A DNA stretch of 64,000 nucleotides from Ephydatia muelleri (lineage: Eukaryota > Porifera > Demospongiae > Spongillida > Spongillidae): positions 7,224,924 through 7,288,923 of the forward strand of contig JABACO010000002.1 in NCBI GenBank assembly GCA_013339895.1, written 5' to 3'. A model generated the notes under the pieces. That model made no database searches, was not told the origin of the DNA, and saw only the letters and a list, made by a program, of their open reading frames with translations. The first letter of the stretch is position 1. Every line of letters starts with the position of its first letter. Shown here piece after piece: positions 25,062 through 38,926 of this stretch. The translations under genes and the position numbers were made by a program.

Positions 25062-25200
25062 TTGACTAGTTAATTGAACAATTAGCTGCATATAAATTTG
25101 GTGTATGCGCATAATCGAGAGAGTTGATGCAGTGAAGTTCTGATAATCACTTTACGCTGTGGGTTCTACATGTGTATCACTGAAACTGGTCATCCAGCAT
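25021..25200 (+). mobile_element. Polypurine tract and probable 3' LTR start of G1
   Basis: The purine-rich run AAGAGAGGGAGCAG is followed directly by TGTAGTGGCATAACC at 25035, the usual arrangement of a polypurine tract and LTR start. The LTR end is not clear; sequence runs into an (ATT)n microsatellite at 25208-25268. Confidence 0.4.
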
Positions 25201-25207
25201 TGTATGC

Positions 25208-25221
25208 AATTATTATTATTG

Positions 25222-25268
<47 letters not shown>
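25208..25268. repeat. (ATT)n microsatellite
   Basis: A run of ATT/TTA trinucleotides with a short T-run interruption, next to the G1 remnant. Confidence 0.95.
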
Positions 25269-25269
<1 letters not shown>

Positions 25270-25521
25270 ACAACAATATTGACAAACAAAATACACAAGA
25301 ACATGACCAAAGCTAAATAACACCTCAGAAAGAATTTAGAGGGCAATATCGGGACATTATAGCCCTCACATTAGCCCTTACTAGGTTCAGATTGAGTCGG
25401 CCATACAGCTCTGATAGAACAGCAGATTTAGGCCTTGATGATGTTATGGCTAGGCGAGAGGCTAGACTCGAAAATGACTCCATAGCCTCTTTCCCCCATG
25501 CACCATATAAATTATTACATA

Positions 25522-25773
25522 TGGGACAGTTTCCGCGAAAATTGCCCCACGGTTAAAATGTTATAAAAATGCATCGCGTTTGAATCGCTATAACTTCCCA
25601 ACGGATAACGCTATCGACTTCCTATTTTCAACACTTCATACTACACCATTTCAATATGAAGTGTTGAAAATAGGAAGTCGATAGCGTTATCCGTTTGGAA
25701 GTTATAGCGATTCAAACGCGATGCATTGTTATACCATTTTAACCGTGCGGCAATTTTCGCGGAAACTGTCCCA
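25522..25773. mobile_element. Fold-back MITE FBm, copy 3
   Basis: A 252-bp near-palindrome of the same family, flanked on both sides by TA, consistent with a Tc1/mariner-type target. The arms share CTATAACTTCC, AACGGATAACGCTATCG and TTTTCAACACTTCATA. Confidence 0.85.
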
Positions 25774-25931
25774 TATACAAAGGAATACACAAGGTACACG
25801 AAATGTTAACTATTATTAGACGACCAGCCTCTTGCCTGAATGGCCCTAGAGTTCAACTGAACCAAGGACAACTGCAACTTTCCATAAATTTCAAAACATG
25901 CTTCTCCCATAGAGTATGAACCCAAATCTCA

Positions 25932-26248
25932 TGCACTAATGGAGTATGATGGTGGTCTTGAAAAAGCTATTTGTAGGGATAGTGAGCTTCTAAGTGAAGT
26001 AAATGATGCCTTTCGTTAAGTCTCATCCATTGCTAGCTCAAAAGGTTGTTAAAAGATCTGCCCGTGCAGCAGTAAGTAAGATTGGTGCAGATGCATTGGT
26101 TTCTAAAGCACTGAGTGTACAAAGAGCAAAAGCAGGGTCATTGCTAAAAACTATCCAGGAAGTTAACGCATTGAAATTAGAAGAAAGTGATATATTAGTT
26201 GGGCATGGGTATCATACTGCTGGCTCTGAACCTTACTTTTTTATTTAA
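25932..26248 (+). pseudogene. Unrecognised ORF, possibly a decayed conserved gene
   Basis: The reading frame from 26003 gives 81 codons with alternating helical segments, including KVVKRSARAAVSKIGADALV and QRAKAGSLLKTIQEVNALKL. An upstream frame (YDGGLEKAICRDSELLSEVN) appears to continue into it across a frame change near 26003. Composition looks like a real helical protein. I do not recognise the family. No splice sites or promoter are evident. Confidence 0.3.
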
Positions 26249-26499
26249 TTCGTACACTTACACAATATGACTTGGGGGCCATTCCAGGAGACCTCAATGG
26301 TAGGTATATGGACAGAGATAAGGATACCATGCAACCCGTGAAATAGAAATGTACAAATGAGTGTCGCAAGCTCACTAGTGAAGAAGTAGCATTAGTGTTG
26401 AGGACAAAGTCACTGTTCCAAATGTCCATTCATTATTGTCTTTCCCATGTAAACATTGTTAACACCTTTGAATTTGGAGCATGAACGAACTTCCAGCCT

Positions 26500-26808
<309 letters not shown>

Positions 26809-26886
26809 GTATAAAAGCGACTCACCCACCAACTAGTACACTTTGCTTGCTGAGAACGAAAAAGGTAAAAACTAAATCCTTGCACT

Positions 26887-27153
26887 TTGTTTCTATACTC
26901 TCTGTCAGATGCAGTGCTGCCCCCCTACTGTCCACCGCCAGCAGTAGCAGCGCTGCCCCCACCGCCACCAGCAGCAGCAGCAGAGCTGCCCCCACCGCCA
27001 GCAGCAGCAGAGCTGCCCCCACCGCCAGCAGCAGAAGCAGAAGAGCTGCCCCCACCGCCAGCAGCAGAAGCAGAAGAGCTGCCCCCACCGCCAGCAGCAG
27101 AAGCAGAAGAGCTGCCCCCACCGCCAGCAGCAGTAGTAGTTGTTGGTATATAG
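26887..27153 (+). CDS. Proline/alanine repeat ORF behind the TATA promoter
   Basis: An 88-codon ORF made mostly of ELPPPPAAEA-type repeats from a 33-bp tandem DNA unit (CTGCCCCCACCGCCAGCAGC core), ending VVVVGI. The second plus-strand frame is also open (RAAPTASSRSR repeats), so coding is uncertain. There is no recognised domain. Its 3' end overlaps the left arm of the inverted repeat at 27138-27352. It may be a real small gene or only a GC-rich minisatellite. Confidence 0.3.
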   Translation: MFLYSLSDAVLPPYCPPPAVAALPPPPPAAAAELPPPPAAAELPPPPAAEAEELPPPPAAEAEELPPPPAAEAEELPPPPAAVVVVGI

Positions 27154-27352
27154 GATTAACCAATGGTGGTGTAAAAAGACGGAAACAAGAGTGACAGAAA
27201 TTTGACTGGAAAAATGGAAATATTTGGCACACTAACGTTATAACAGTACATGCCTGAATAATGGGCTAAATATAGGCCTATTCAGTCAAATTTCTGTCAC
27301 TCTTGTTTCCGTGCTTTTTACACCACCATTGGTCAATCCTATATACCAACAA
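27138..27352. repeat. Inverted repeat with about 70-bp arms
   Basis: The left arm (27138-27208) contains GTATATAGGATTAACCAATG and GGAAACAAGAGTGACAGAAA. The right arm (27281-27352) contains the reverse complements with a few changes. The loop is about 72 bases. RNA from this region would form a long hairpin. Confidence 0.85.
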
Positions 27353-27359
27353 CTTTCTC

Positions 27360-28070
27360 ATTAGAGAATGTGTAATTAATATTTACATCCAACATAACGC
27401 ATATGGATGCTATCACGTACACAACTGAATACATGACTATAATTTCATGCAGGGTGCAGCATTTCTCAAGGCACATCAACAGTAATTAAATTTTAATTCA
27501 AATCAGTATGCCTTTCACTTTGGCTCATTGGACGTGGTTTTATAATTCCACAAGCCAAATCCAAAAAGATGTTACAACCATCTGCACCTGATGTCTCAAC
27601 AGCAATGGGGTAGAAAGAATGTGTTTTTCTCAACATCTTTTGTACTTGGCCTACTGCTAAAAGCTACAACAGCCCCTGCTTCAGATGTTCCCTGTACAAC
27701 ACTTCAGATTACAAATGTGCCAGAGCAGGTGACACACTTTAGGTTCTAAATTGGTGTGAAGGACACATTTCAATAAGACTATATTTACATCACATGATAT
27801 CAAAGTAGAGTTCAGATCTCTCCCTCCTCCCCATCCTCCATCCGCACCACCACACATGCACATATGTCCCAAGTCAGACACAATCATTCATGGAAGACAT
27901 TGATGTGTCAACAACAGTGATGTCCTTGAGTATGTGCACTTGGTTGCCATAGAGATCTGGTGCTACTTGCTATTAGCTCCACCTTTCTCATCTGTGCCCC
28001 TCCCCATTTGCTTCTGTCACAGGTAATCAATAGATGACATCATTCTTGCATTGTACATACAAACTACTTA
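27360..28070. other. Gene-poor stretch downstream of NLR-2
   Basis: This is the likely 3' flank of NLR-2. I see no recognisable coding motif and no canonical AATAAA on the minus strand close to the stop codon. Confidence 0.5.
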
Positions 28071-28076
28071 CTACAG

Positions 28077-28435
28077 TCAACTAAATTGAATTCTACCCAC
28101 CAGCTCCTTTGGTACTGTAAGTCCATTATACTTGCTAGACAGTAACAGCTTTTTCACTCTTGTATTAGACATCATAGCATCCATCAGATGCTGCACACCA
28201 TCATCTGACATCTCTATACATTCCCACACCCTCAGCTCCTCCAATGTTGGGTGGTCTTTGAGAACATCCGCTAGACCTTTGGCTCCATGGTCTCCAAACG
28301 GATTGCCATAAAGGTCCAGTAACTTCAGTCTGCACCACTTTAGTCCACCACAGAGCTCACTTATGGCTTCATCCCTTAGACCACACTCATCCAGCCACAG
28401 CTTAGACAGTGTTGTGTTGTGCTTGAGTACATGTG
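28077..28435 (-). CDS. NLR-2 terminal LRR exon and stop codon
   Basis: A 359-bp last exon with acceptor ATCTGTGCAG in phase 1 and a TGA stop at 28077-28079. It encodes about 118 residues: LRR units LSKLWLDECGLRDEA, LKLLDLYGNPFGDHGAKGL and LEELRVWECIEMSDDG, then VKKLLLSSKYNGLTVPKE and a short tail ending GRIQFS. It is more diverged from the five cassettes and forms the C-terminal cap of the LRR domain. Confidence 0.75.
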
Positions 28436-31400
28436 CTGCACAGATAAGTATTACCAATAATACTAACATTGCATACATACACAATGTGCACAACTAAACA
28501 GGATGAGAATAAAAGTCACACATCGGTGTGAATGGATGGTGTGAATATTTCATTTGTATATGCGATTTATGTTTTTTACCTCACAGGGAAGGGAGGTGTG
28601 AGCTTCAGACAACATTTATTTATTGAAAACTCCCACTTTTGTATACATGCATGCGAGTATGTACATCGAGAAGTCGGGTAAGCCTGGTCCAAATGTTTAG
28701 GACCCATCTCTGTCCATGAGTGCAATGACCATCCATCCTGTTGTGTTTTTAGGGAAACAGGATCTCAAACGAATAGAATGGATGGCAACTATAACACTCA
28801 ACCAAATAAACTCGCAAGACAAAAACTACCACAAAAGCTGAACATGAGACTAATTCTAATTAACACACTCCCTGTGTATGCGTGTTTGCCTAATGTGGTG
28901 CTGTTCACCACAACACGTCCCTGTCAGCCTTGATGTTCCTCTTCAGGCGCAAACCTCCGGCTTCCTAGAAATGGGTCGCCTGGATGACCTCCGAGGATTG
29001 TGGGTGCTGTACTCATTCCCTGTGGGTAGACGTGGGTTTTGAGCCTTCCCAACAGGTGGTGGTACCAGAACTGGCATTTGAGCCATTGCTGGAGTAGGTG
29101 CACCATCTGCCAACAGGGTTGCCTCTTGCAAAGACACCACTGGCTCCATTGTTTCAATTTGGACAGGACCTGGGTCTGTATCCTCCTGGTCCACATAGCG
29201 AGGACGCAGCTGCTCAACATGGCGACGCCAAGTGCCTCCTCGGGGAAAAACCCGTACGTTGACACTGCAGGTGCCAAACCTTTTCGTGACTACAGCCGGC
29301 ACCCATCTGGGATCCTTCTCTCGCCTGGGGCCAAAATAAAGGGCATAACATGGTGAGTCTACATTGTAGATGTAGGTGACGGCCACTTTATTGGGAAGCT
29401 CACATTCCTGAGATTTAGTAGCTGCTTGGGCCTGCTTTCCCTGTGCAATATGCACTGGGGAAGGGAGTACAACATCAATCTTGGTCCTGATCTGCCGACC
29501 AGTGGTGTTCGGCGGTATTGCATCAGGAACTCTTGAAGGGCTGCTCGTGGAGGTAGTGAGGACTTCAAAAGAGCCTGTTTGAAGGTCTGCACCAGACGTT
29601 CGGCTGCCCCATTGGTGGCAGGATGATATGATTGGTGCACCAGTGAGGTAGGTGATTCCCCTCTCTCGACACCATGACTGAAACTCCTCTGAACAGAATG
29701 TGGTGGCATTATCAGATACAATAGTGTGTGGATAACCAAGTGAGCAAATCTTGTTCTAGCAGCACTGTTGTGGATTTGGTGGGGGTTGAAGTAGTCGGAT
29801 GGATGCTGGGATACTTGGAGTATGCATCAATGAGGACCAGCCAGTTACACCCCAGGAAGTTGATTGCATGGTCCACATGCACTCCGCTCCATGGCTTCTC
29901 TGGTAGCATCCAAGGATGATTGGCCAGCTTGGGTGGTTTGTTCTGATGTTCTGCACTGGCAGTGCATCAATGGCAGGGGTCCATGATGTCAGCATCAATG
30001 GCAGAGGTCCATGATGTCAGCATCTATTCTTGGCAGGTACACTGCCGTGCGTGCCAGCTGCTTCATCCGCTGAATTCCAAAATGCCCCAAATGAAAAAGC
30101 TGCAGAATCTGGGGTCTCAGGATGGAGGGAATGATGACTCTGGACCCCTACAGAAGACACCCGTGGCCTATGGAGAGCGATCTTACCACCTTCCTAAAAT
30201 CCTCTATTGAACCATCATTTGGTGCGTCTGCTTTGGATCTGTCCTTAGGTGGCTAGCCTTCTCGTGTGAAACACATTACATTGGCAATAACTGGATCCTT
30301 GGCCCACTCAGCCATAGTTCCAGGGTCTGTGGGGTCTAGCTGAAGACTGACCGTCTTGATTGTGCAGACTGTATCCACATCTGCAAACGTCTTCGTCCTC
30401 ATCACAGCTGATGTCTGGTCCCACTGGAAGGCGGCTAAGAACATCTGCATTACCATGGTCGCCTGTTCTCCTATACTCAATGGTATATTGGTACTGGTAC
30501 CTTGGAGCTCACATGTAGATAGGTTGATTCGTAAAACTGTGCTGGCTCCTAGCTCTAAAGTGAACATGATTAAGTGCAGGACTACTTCTAGCCAGAGCAC
30601 CATCTTCGAGGTACCATGCGTTGAACAAAAGCAACGATCGATCTAAAATCCACAAGCATTTCATTAATTATTATTTTCTCAACTATAAATAGTTAGCTAG
30701 CCTTTTCAATAGAGTGACTTAATGGTATCTCAATATAGTGGCATACACTGCAAAAAACAGATTTGCAGGTCACAAGAAATCAATAATAGGGCACTAGTAT
30801 TTTGAAAAATGAGTGCCCTATTATTGATTTCTAGTGACATGCATCAATTTTTGCTATGTAGAAGTGCAGCCAACATTCAGTGTGGTATGCAACCTGCACA
30901 GATATGTTTGCTCCATCATACTCTGCAATTGAGGCACAGCAAGGGTGCAGTTGCTGAACAGGCAGAAGTCAATAAGCAGAGAAAGTACATGTAAACCTCA
31001 TGAAACAGAATGCCAGAGCATTTTGGCCAGAAGTGTCTCACCAATCGGCACTTATGACATAGTGGGAGTTCATGTACATGTATGTAGTTTCCTTCATCAA
31101 TCCTCCTTATGATAACAATTTTGATGTAAAGAATAAAAGGTACAGTAGAGACAGTAGCTAGAGCACAACTTTGGTGCAAATGTGTGAATGATTAAGGGAT
31201 ACATGTATCACAGTTCACGGATAGCTGTCTTAAGCAGCTTGCAATATGCATTTTGGTTATGGCCACATACATGTAGTCACTTTAAAGACAAAAAATTTAC
31301 ACGTACTATACATATCTAAGTTCCATGCATTGCGCACACTTCATGCTGCTAAACTATTAAATAAATTTAACCTTTTGTTCAGGGTTCACGTCCAATGCAT

Positions 31401-34400
31401 GATGTCATGCACACAGTGAACTAATGAAAAGGAGTGTCTCTAATAGATACCCAAAACTGACAGACTGAGTATATTTCACATTGCCAACGGGCAATGTGAA
31501 ATACACTCATTAGACAGCAACATCTTTAAGTCTAGAAAATGTTAGCATGACTAATCTTATTTGGAGGTATTGAAACCCTCCCCTCGCAGGATGCACCTAC
31601 AGTGTATGGACTATACATTTTATTGATGTCAATTCAGTACTAGTACTGTAGTATCATATTCAGCACCGTAGTTCTATATTTAGAATAGTGTATTTACATA
31701 TGTGAGGGATTTATCCAACACCCAAGCATAAGAGGCGATGCATACACACATGCATACATACATATACAGCTTTGCAGTACATACATTAGTTTACACACAC
31801 ATACATGTACATACACGCAGCTCAATTTTGTCAGTGATGCAAGTGTGCAAAATGGAGTTGCATTTTTGAACAAAGCAGATGTGTGCATGTGCACCCCATG
31901 CCTCTGTTCAATAAACATACAGTACATGTGGATGTGATTGTTTTCTACTCAACTCTTCAAGAAAACTAATTCCCTTATTCGTAGATTATACAAAGTACAT
32001 ACTATACATACATGTGTCATACATATACAGTATTCAGTGTGTAATGATAGCAAACTCTAGGTTAGATACTAAATTCATTTATTGGCAAATATTTCAATTA
32101 ATTATGATAAAAGTACTTTGCAATCCGTAAAATAACCATCATCTAGTTTGTGCATGCTAGCTCATGTCAAATCCACAACCTTGTAATTCATTTTTATATT
32201 CTACTCAGCCATAAAGAGAGTTTAATATAAATTAGCAGCTTTGGTTTAGAGTTCAGTTTCATTATGCACACTGTACAGATACACACTAAAACACACAGAT
32301 GTGTTTTCAATAAAATAAAATTACACTAAAATAGCAACATGATGTAATGCGCTCTTTCATATGGACATAAATTAAAACCCTCAAACATTGATGTCATTCT
32401 TACCAAGGCATGATGCTCTCTTGTTATCAATTGAATTGTGTGACAGGTCCAGGGTTTCCAACTTGGTATTGACTTCAACACCTTTCATCACTTCTTCTAA
32501 TCCCTCTGGTTCTAGTCCACATTCATCTAGGTCCAGTTCCTTAAGAGTAGTATTTCCCTTCAACATCATACCTGTGTGAAGAGAGACACAAATAGTCTGA
32601 CATGACATGTGTGCGAAGTAATGAGAATGAAAGTGATGATTGGACCATGACACACATGAGGGTCAGGGATTCAATCAATTTGTGCTAGGTGAAGGTGTGT
32701 GTCTAGCATAGCTACAGTAGTGGTCAAAAAAAACTTTACGTTTCTTAAAACGCCGTTCCAGTTGCACGGTGTGAAGACTGTAGTTCTAGGAACGTACCGT
32801 TGCTGTACCATTTTTGAAAACTATAGAAGACTTATTATCACATTTATGTGTTAGCGAAATGAACGCCGTTTTTAAGAACTGCCAGTTCTGTTTTTAACTG
32901 CCTACATGTACACTGTATGGTCCTTGTGTGTAGGTGTGTAGGTGTCCTTGCACCCAAGTGCTGTGAGTCACCTTGCAAATAATACCCAATCTTTTTATTC
33001 TCGCTCAACTGACACATGTACACACCCACAATCTCTTGCCACTCCACACATGTACACACCCACAATCCCTTGCCACTCCACACATGGACACACCCACAAT
33101 CACCTAGCCTGCCACTGATATACTGAGCGATATGATGTAATGCTATTTCATACGTACACAAATACAAAACCTCATCGAATGATGTCATTCTTACCAAGGC
33201 ATGATGCTCTCTTATTATCAATGAAATTCTTCGACAGGTACAGGGTTTCCAACTTGGTATTGACTTCAACACCTTTCATCACTTCTTCTAATCCCTCTGG
33301 TTCTAGTCCACATCCCTTAAGGTACAGTTCTTTAAGAGTAGTATTTCCCTTCAACATCATACCTGTGTGAAGAGAGATAAACACTCTGACATGACATGTG
33401 TGCGAAGTAATGAGAATGAAAGTGATGATTGGACCATGACACACGTGGGGGTCAGGTATTGAATCAATGTGCGCTAGGAGAAGGTGTGTGTCTAACATAG
33501 CTATGGTCCTTGTGTGTAGGTGTGTAGGTGTCCTTGCACCCAAGTGCTGTGAGTCACCTTGCAAATAATACCCAATCTTTTTAGTTCTCGCTCAACTGAC
33601 ACACGTACACACTCACAATCCCTTGCCACTCCACACATGTACACACCCACAATCCCTTGCCACTCCACACATGGACACACCCACAATCCCTTGCCACTCC
33701 ACACACGTACACACTCACAATCCCTTGCCACTCCACACATGTACACACCCACAATCTCTTGCCACTCTACACATGGACACACCCACAATCCCCTAGCCTG
33801 CCACTGATATACTGAGCGATATGATGTAATGCTATTTCATACGTACACAAATACAAAACCTCATAGAATGATGTCATTCTTACCAAGGCATGATGCTCTC
33901 TTGTTATCAATGATATTCCTCGACAGGTACAGGGTTTCCAACTTGGTATTGACTTCAACACCTTTCATCACTTCTTCTAATCCCTCTGGCTGTAGTCCAC
34001 ATTCCCAAAGGTGCAGTTCTTTAAGAGTAGTATTTCCCTTCAACATCATACCTGTGTGAAGAGAGACACAACCACTGTTACATGACATGTGTACGAAGTA
34101 ATGTCACAATGCTGAGAATGAAAGTGATGATTGGACCATGACACACACATGAGGGTCAGGTATTGAATCAATGTGTGCTCGGTGAAGGTGTGTGTCTAAC
34201 ATAGCTATGGTCTTTGTGTGTAGGTGTGTAATATTGTTAAAGATTGTTAAGTAAACTGTGATATATCAGAGTGATGAATCCTGGAAAGAAGAGGTACACT
34301 GTATGTGCATTTTTACAGTGTAATACTATATTTAGCATAGTGCATTGATTTACAGTGAAGGGATTAATACAACACCTACCAAGCATAAGAGGTGATATAC

Positions 34401-37400
34401 ATGGTGTGAGAATACATTGTGATGTTCTGTTTCACTATTGCTTTGTTGATAGAGTTTTAAGACTGAATATTGCATCTAGTAAAGCTGCAATGGAAAAATG
34501 AAACACAAGTACTCTTGCTAAACCTTGGCACTTTTTTTTAACACTAACCATCTATCCAACACATCATCAATGTCTGAGTAGAACACATAACACATACACT
34601 GTTCAGTGTGTAATTATTGCAAACTCTTTGTTAGATACTGAAATGTTTCGAAAAATATAATAAACGTACTTTGCAATCTGTACAATAACTATTATCTAAT
34701 AGTGTTGTTATGAACCCGCTTCGGCACAGCTAAGCTTGCACACACTCACTTTCCTTTCTGAACGTTATTCCTTTTATATGCTTTAGCCCTTACATGAATG
34801 GCGTGGAACCAGCATACCAAAGGGTTCACTGTCACCTTTTTACAGGTCTGGCACCCTTTCATCAGTCCGCCCTCGGAACTCCTCATCCTGGTACCCTTTT
34901 ATGGGTCTGCCCTCCTTAGACTCTTCCTTGATCTCAGGGTCAACCTTGATCCATGACACCACCACCCTTCATGCTCCAGCACCAAACGCTCTGGCCAAGG
35001 CATCTGCATTGGCATTTGCCTTTCCTGTGCGATACTACACTGTGAACTGAAATGGCTGCAGTGCCAGACTCCACCGCATTAGTCCATTGTTGCTGTCCTT
35101 GAGCCAATCCAACCATTCTAGTGACCTGAATGGTCTCTTCCTAGCATGTACACTTTGAACACTTGTACCGCCTACTAACTGTATCACCAGGCACTCCTCT
35201 TCCACGACTGAGTATTTCTCTTTTCTTGGCAACAGATTCCAGCTGAAATATGCCACTGGATAGTCCTCCTCCTCATACATTTGACTCGACAGTCCTACTC
35301 CTCGATCTGTAGCATCCGTCTGCAACACAAAGGGTCTCTCAAAATCTGGGCATTTCAGCACTGGTTCCCCACACAGCGACGATTTCCACACTCTGCATTC
35401 CACTGGTCCTCCTTAGCTGCTGTCTTTCTGGTGAGATCTGACAATGGCACTGCTGTCTCCGCAAAATTTGGTATGAACCTCCGGTAATAGCCAGTCAAGC
35501 TGAGAAATTCCCTCCCTGCCAGTTTTGTCCTTGTAATCGGGAAACCCTTCAGTGCCTCCAGTTGAGTTTTCTGGTCTCACAGTTCCATTCCCCACCATAT
35601 GACCAAGAATGTACTTGTGTCCTGACCAGCTCCTCGGTAGAGCTCCAACAATGTCCATCACAATCCTTCCAAAGGGCTCTTCTATAATTGGTAGAGGCAT
35701 AAGACTTCTGGCATATCGCACAGCACTTGCACCACTCTGCCACATCGCGATAAACTGACGGCCAGTAGAACCACTGCAGCACTCGCTGCACTGTCTGTTT
35801 CTTCCCCATGTGCCTAGCCAACGGGATTTCATTCAACAGGCCCCCTCCTTCCACAAGTGGTTGCCAATGTCAATATACATTGAACACCTCACCCCCTCTG
35901 TTGGGAGGAGTCTGCAACTGCTCCTCTGGTGTCTTCAAGTCCTCAGCTTCGTCTTGCACTGCCACCTTGTCCAACCTACTCTTGGGTTGCACTTCGTTGG
36001 CCACTGCAACCTCACTATCTAACTGTTCCACCACAGGCTTGACGCTTGCACCACTCTGCTTCTTTATGTTCAGTACGCGTATCTTCTCATCTTCTCTTCG
36101 CCTGAGCTCTCGTAGTTGCTGCCATTACCCAACTCTTCATGGGACCTTGCACTGTCGGACCGATCTTTACCAGCTCCGACACTAACATCACTGACATTGG
36201 GAGCTATTTAACGGCTGCTGCTTCCAACCAGTAGCAACCTCCGTCCACAATGACTTCGACTCTGGCTAACAGATGGGATACTGTATCTCCATGTACACAC
36301 TCCACCATCACATTCCTTCCCAACAGTCACTTCTTGGGCACCAGACACCAGCGTTCTCCCCGCTCATGTGTCCAACACAATATCTGAGACATCTCACCGG
36401 AATCAAAGGTATCTCCATTTTGGAACTTTCCAAAATTCCTCAAGCGTCCTCCATAGTAACACCTCAGACCCCTACCAGCCTCCTTACAGGTGTGGACTTT
36501 CTCACTAGGTCTCAACTTTTGACAACCTGCCTCTGCTTCACCAGGCCGCCTTTCTTACGTCGAGCCTGTTCGTATGTATCCAGCATCTCACCCGCCTTCA
36601 CGCACCTTTGGCTTCCGCTCCAACAACCACAGCTGCTTCTCTGGTGTGAGACAATTCGGCAGTTACTCCATGCCGAACACTTGCTGAATGTCATCCTCTG
36701 TTCATTGTATACGCACGCAGCCACTTTGACAGTAGATCCAGCAAACATACGGTAACTCCCAATGGGTCTCACGCACCTTCCGAGCTCCATTCCGGTACGC
36801 CTCCTCATTCAAACCATAGCGCGTCAGGATCGATCGCACCTTTGATGGCATCATAGTTTGCCGAGTCCGTGATCGGTAATGCTAAAAACGCCAGCTGCGC
36901 CCTTCCACTCAGGCCATAGACTTTGCACGATCTTGTGTGCCACCATTATTCGTTCAAACATCACTAGGTACGCTTCAATGTCTTTGCTATCCCTCAGAGC
37001 GACAAATTTGATACCCACTTCGCAGAAGGAGTTATCGCTCCTGCCGCAATGATGGATCGCGCGTCCCACCATATTTGCTACTTGCTCCATTTGGTTCCTC
37101 ATCGCCTCCCTCTCCTCTCTGCGACTTCTTTGTTCCTCCTCAAACCTTCATGAAATTTCGGATTCTCTTGCAACGTCCGCGCCGCCTCTTTTCAACGACC
37201 TCGGCTTCCCTCCGCACTCTTTCGCCTTCAATATTTTTTATCACGCTTCCTTTGGTCTTCCATTAAACCCTGCAGCATCTCGTCGAAAATGGTGGCATCT
37301 TCTATCTCTCACAATTTAGTGCTAGACTACTTCCAGGCAGTTCAAGCCTGAGTACCATCAGATCAGTGATCATCAAGGTACCACGCATTCGACAAAAGAA

Positions 37401-38874
37401 ATGATTTGTACAACTGCGGGTAAAATCCGCAAGCAATTAATTATTCCATTATCCATAAATAGCTACACTGTAATAGAGTGTTTTGCTCAGATGGAAAGCT
37501 ACCTAATGGTGTCTCAATAGTCACATAGAAGTGGCCAACTTCCAGTGTGGTATGCAACCTGCCCAGATACGTTTGCTCTCAGCGATTGCGGCACAGCAAG
37601 CTGGAGCAGTTACTGAACAGGTAGAAGTCAATAAGCAGAGAAAGTAACCCTCATGAAACAGAATGCCAGAGCAAAGTATTTTCACCAATCATCACGTGGT
37701 GCCAAGCCCAACCTCCCTTCCTTGCTTTTCGCCGGTCTTTGGGTGTCTAGATCGAGATTTCGCTGGCAGTGTGTGTGGCACTTTGATTTTGATCGCAGAG
37801 AACGAACCCTGCACACTTACATCTCACGACATCTCACTTAGCGTGCATTCATGCACGTTCAGACTAGCCGTAGCGTGCAATACGACCGATTATATGTATA
37901 GCCAAAGAATGCAGAATAGGATGCGCACCAAATAGCGCAACAGCCCTAGCAAAAAAAACTAGGATCTTATCTAGAATTACTAAGCTTATAAGAACTTCAT
38001 TTCTTATAAGAAAAAGGGTAAGAAATAATAAGCGTCGTAAGATCCTAAAGCCCTATAATATTCCTACAAGATTCCTACAAGAAACGTATAGGAACGTGTA
38101 AGAATTACGTAAGAACAAAACAGGATCTTATAAGAATAGACGCTGCAGGATTCTTGTAAGAGTCTTGCAAGATTTCTTATAAGATCAAAACAGGGATCTT
38201 ATATCTGTCCTTTAAGAGCTTGATCAAGTACATGCAGCTGCTAAAGACCCTTTGTGAGCCAGTATAGTACATCCATCAGTTGGTTAATCAGAGGTTAGCA
38301 AAAGATGTCCTATTCATGTGTGTCCCATACATGTATGGTGGTTTTTATCTTGGTGTAGATCTGTGGCCATTTGTATAGTGAGAAGAATGAGTGTGGTTAT
38401 GTGTATTATGTGTATGTGGTTATGTGTATATTTCTACAGCTATAGATGAGTGTTGTGTCGTGTGTGTGTGTGTGTGTGTGTATTTGTTTCTGTCTGTGTG
38501 TGTGATTTTGTTTCTGTCTGTGTGTCTGTGTGTGTGCATTTGTATGCTTTCTGTATGTGTCTGTACATGTGTGTATTAACCTGTGTGTTTCACTCTACAA
38601 TCCAAAGGTCTGGACCATTCCTCTATACAATTCCTTGGTTTGTGGACAGGTGTTGGGAAACACATCATCTCCGGTAATAGCATTAAGTTAAGACATGCAA
38701 CAAAACATATACCCTAACTTTAAAGGCCTGTAAAGTAATGGTTCTGTATACTGGAAACCTGTAAGCAGATAAAGGAATCACTACACAATGAATTTCAATT
38801 ACCTACAAAGAGTAGTTAACACAATTCATCTGAGGGAGGGTGGGCTTAACATAACCATAATGGTCATACAAACC

Positions 38875-38926
<52 letters not shown>

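Larger units (their letters stand above)
31900..34250. repeat. Tandem LRR-exon cassette array
   Basis: Three copies of an LRR exon plus flanking intron lie at about 32380-32700, 33130-33500 and 33830-34215. Shared flanks include CCTGTGTGAAGAGAGA on one side and AATGATGTCATTCTTACC on the other. Between exons, 33000-33110 and 33590-33800 hold tandem copies of a roughly 34-bp unit containing CCCTTGCCACTCCACACATG. Further cassettes at 42220-43140 and 43910-44760 share the same flanks. Confidence 0.8.

Noticed and set aside
34700..35000. A 3' LTR for Ty3/gypsy copy G3
   Set aside because: The TGTTATGAACCCGC start on the plus strand looked LTR-like, but no matching copy was found at the 5' side of G3, so the boundary cannot be supported.
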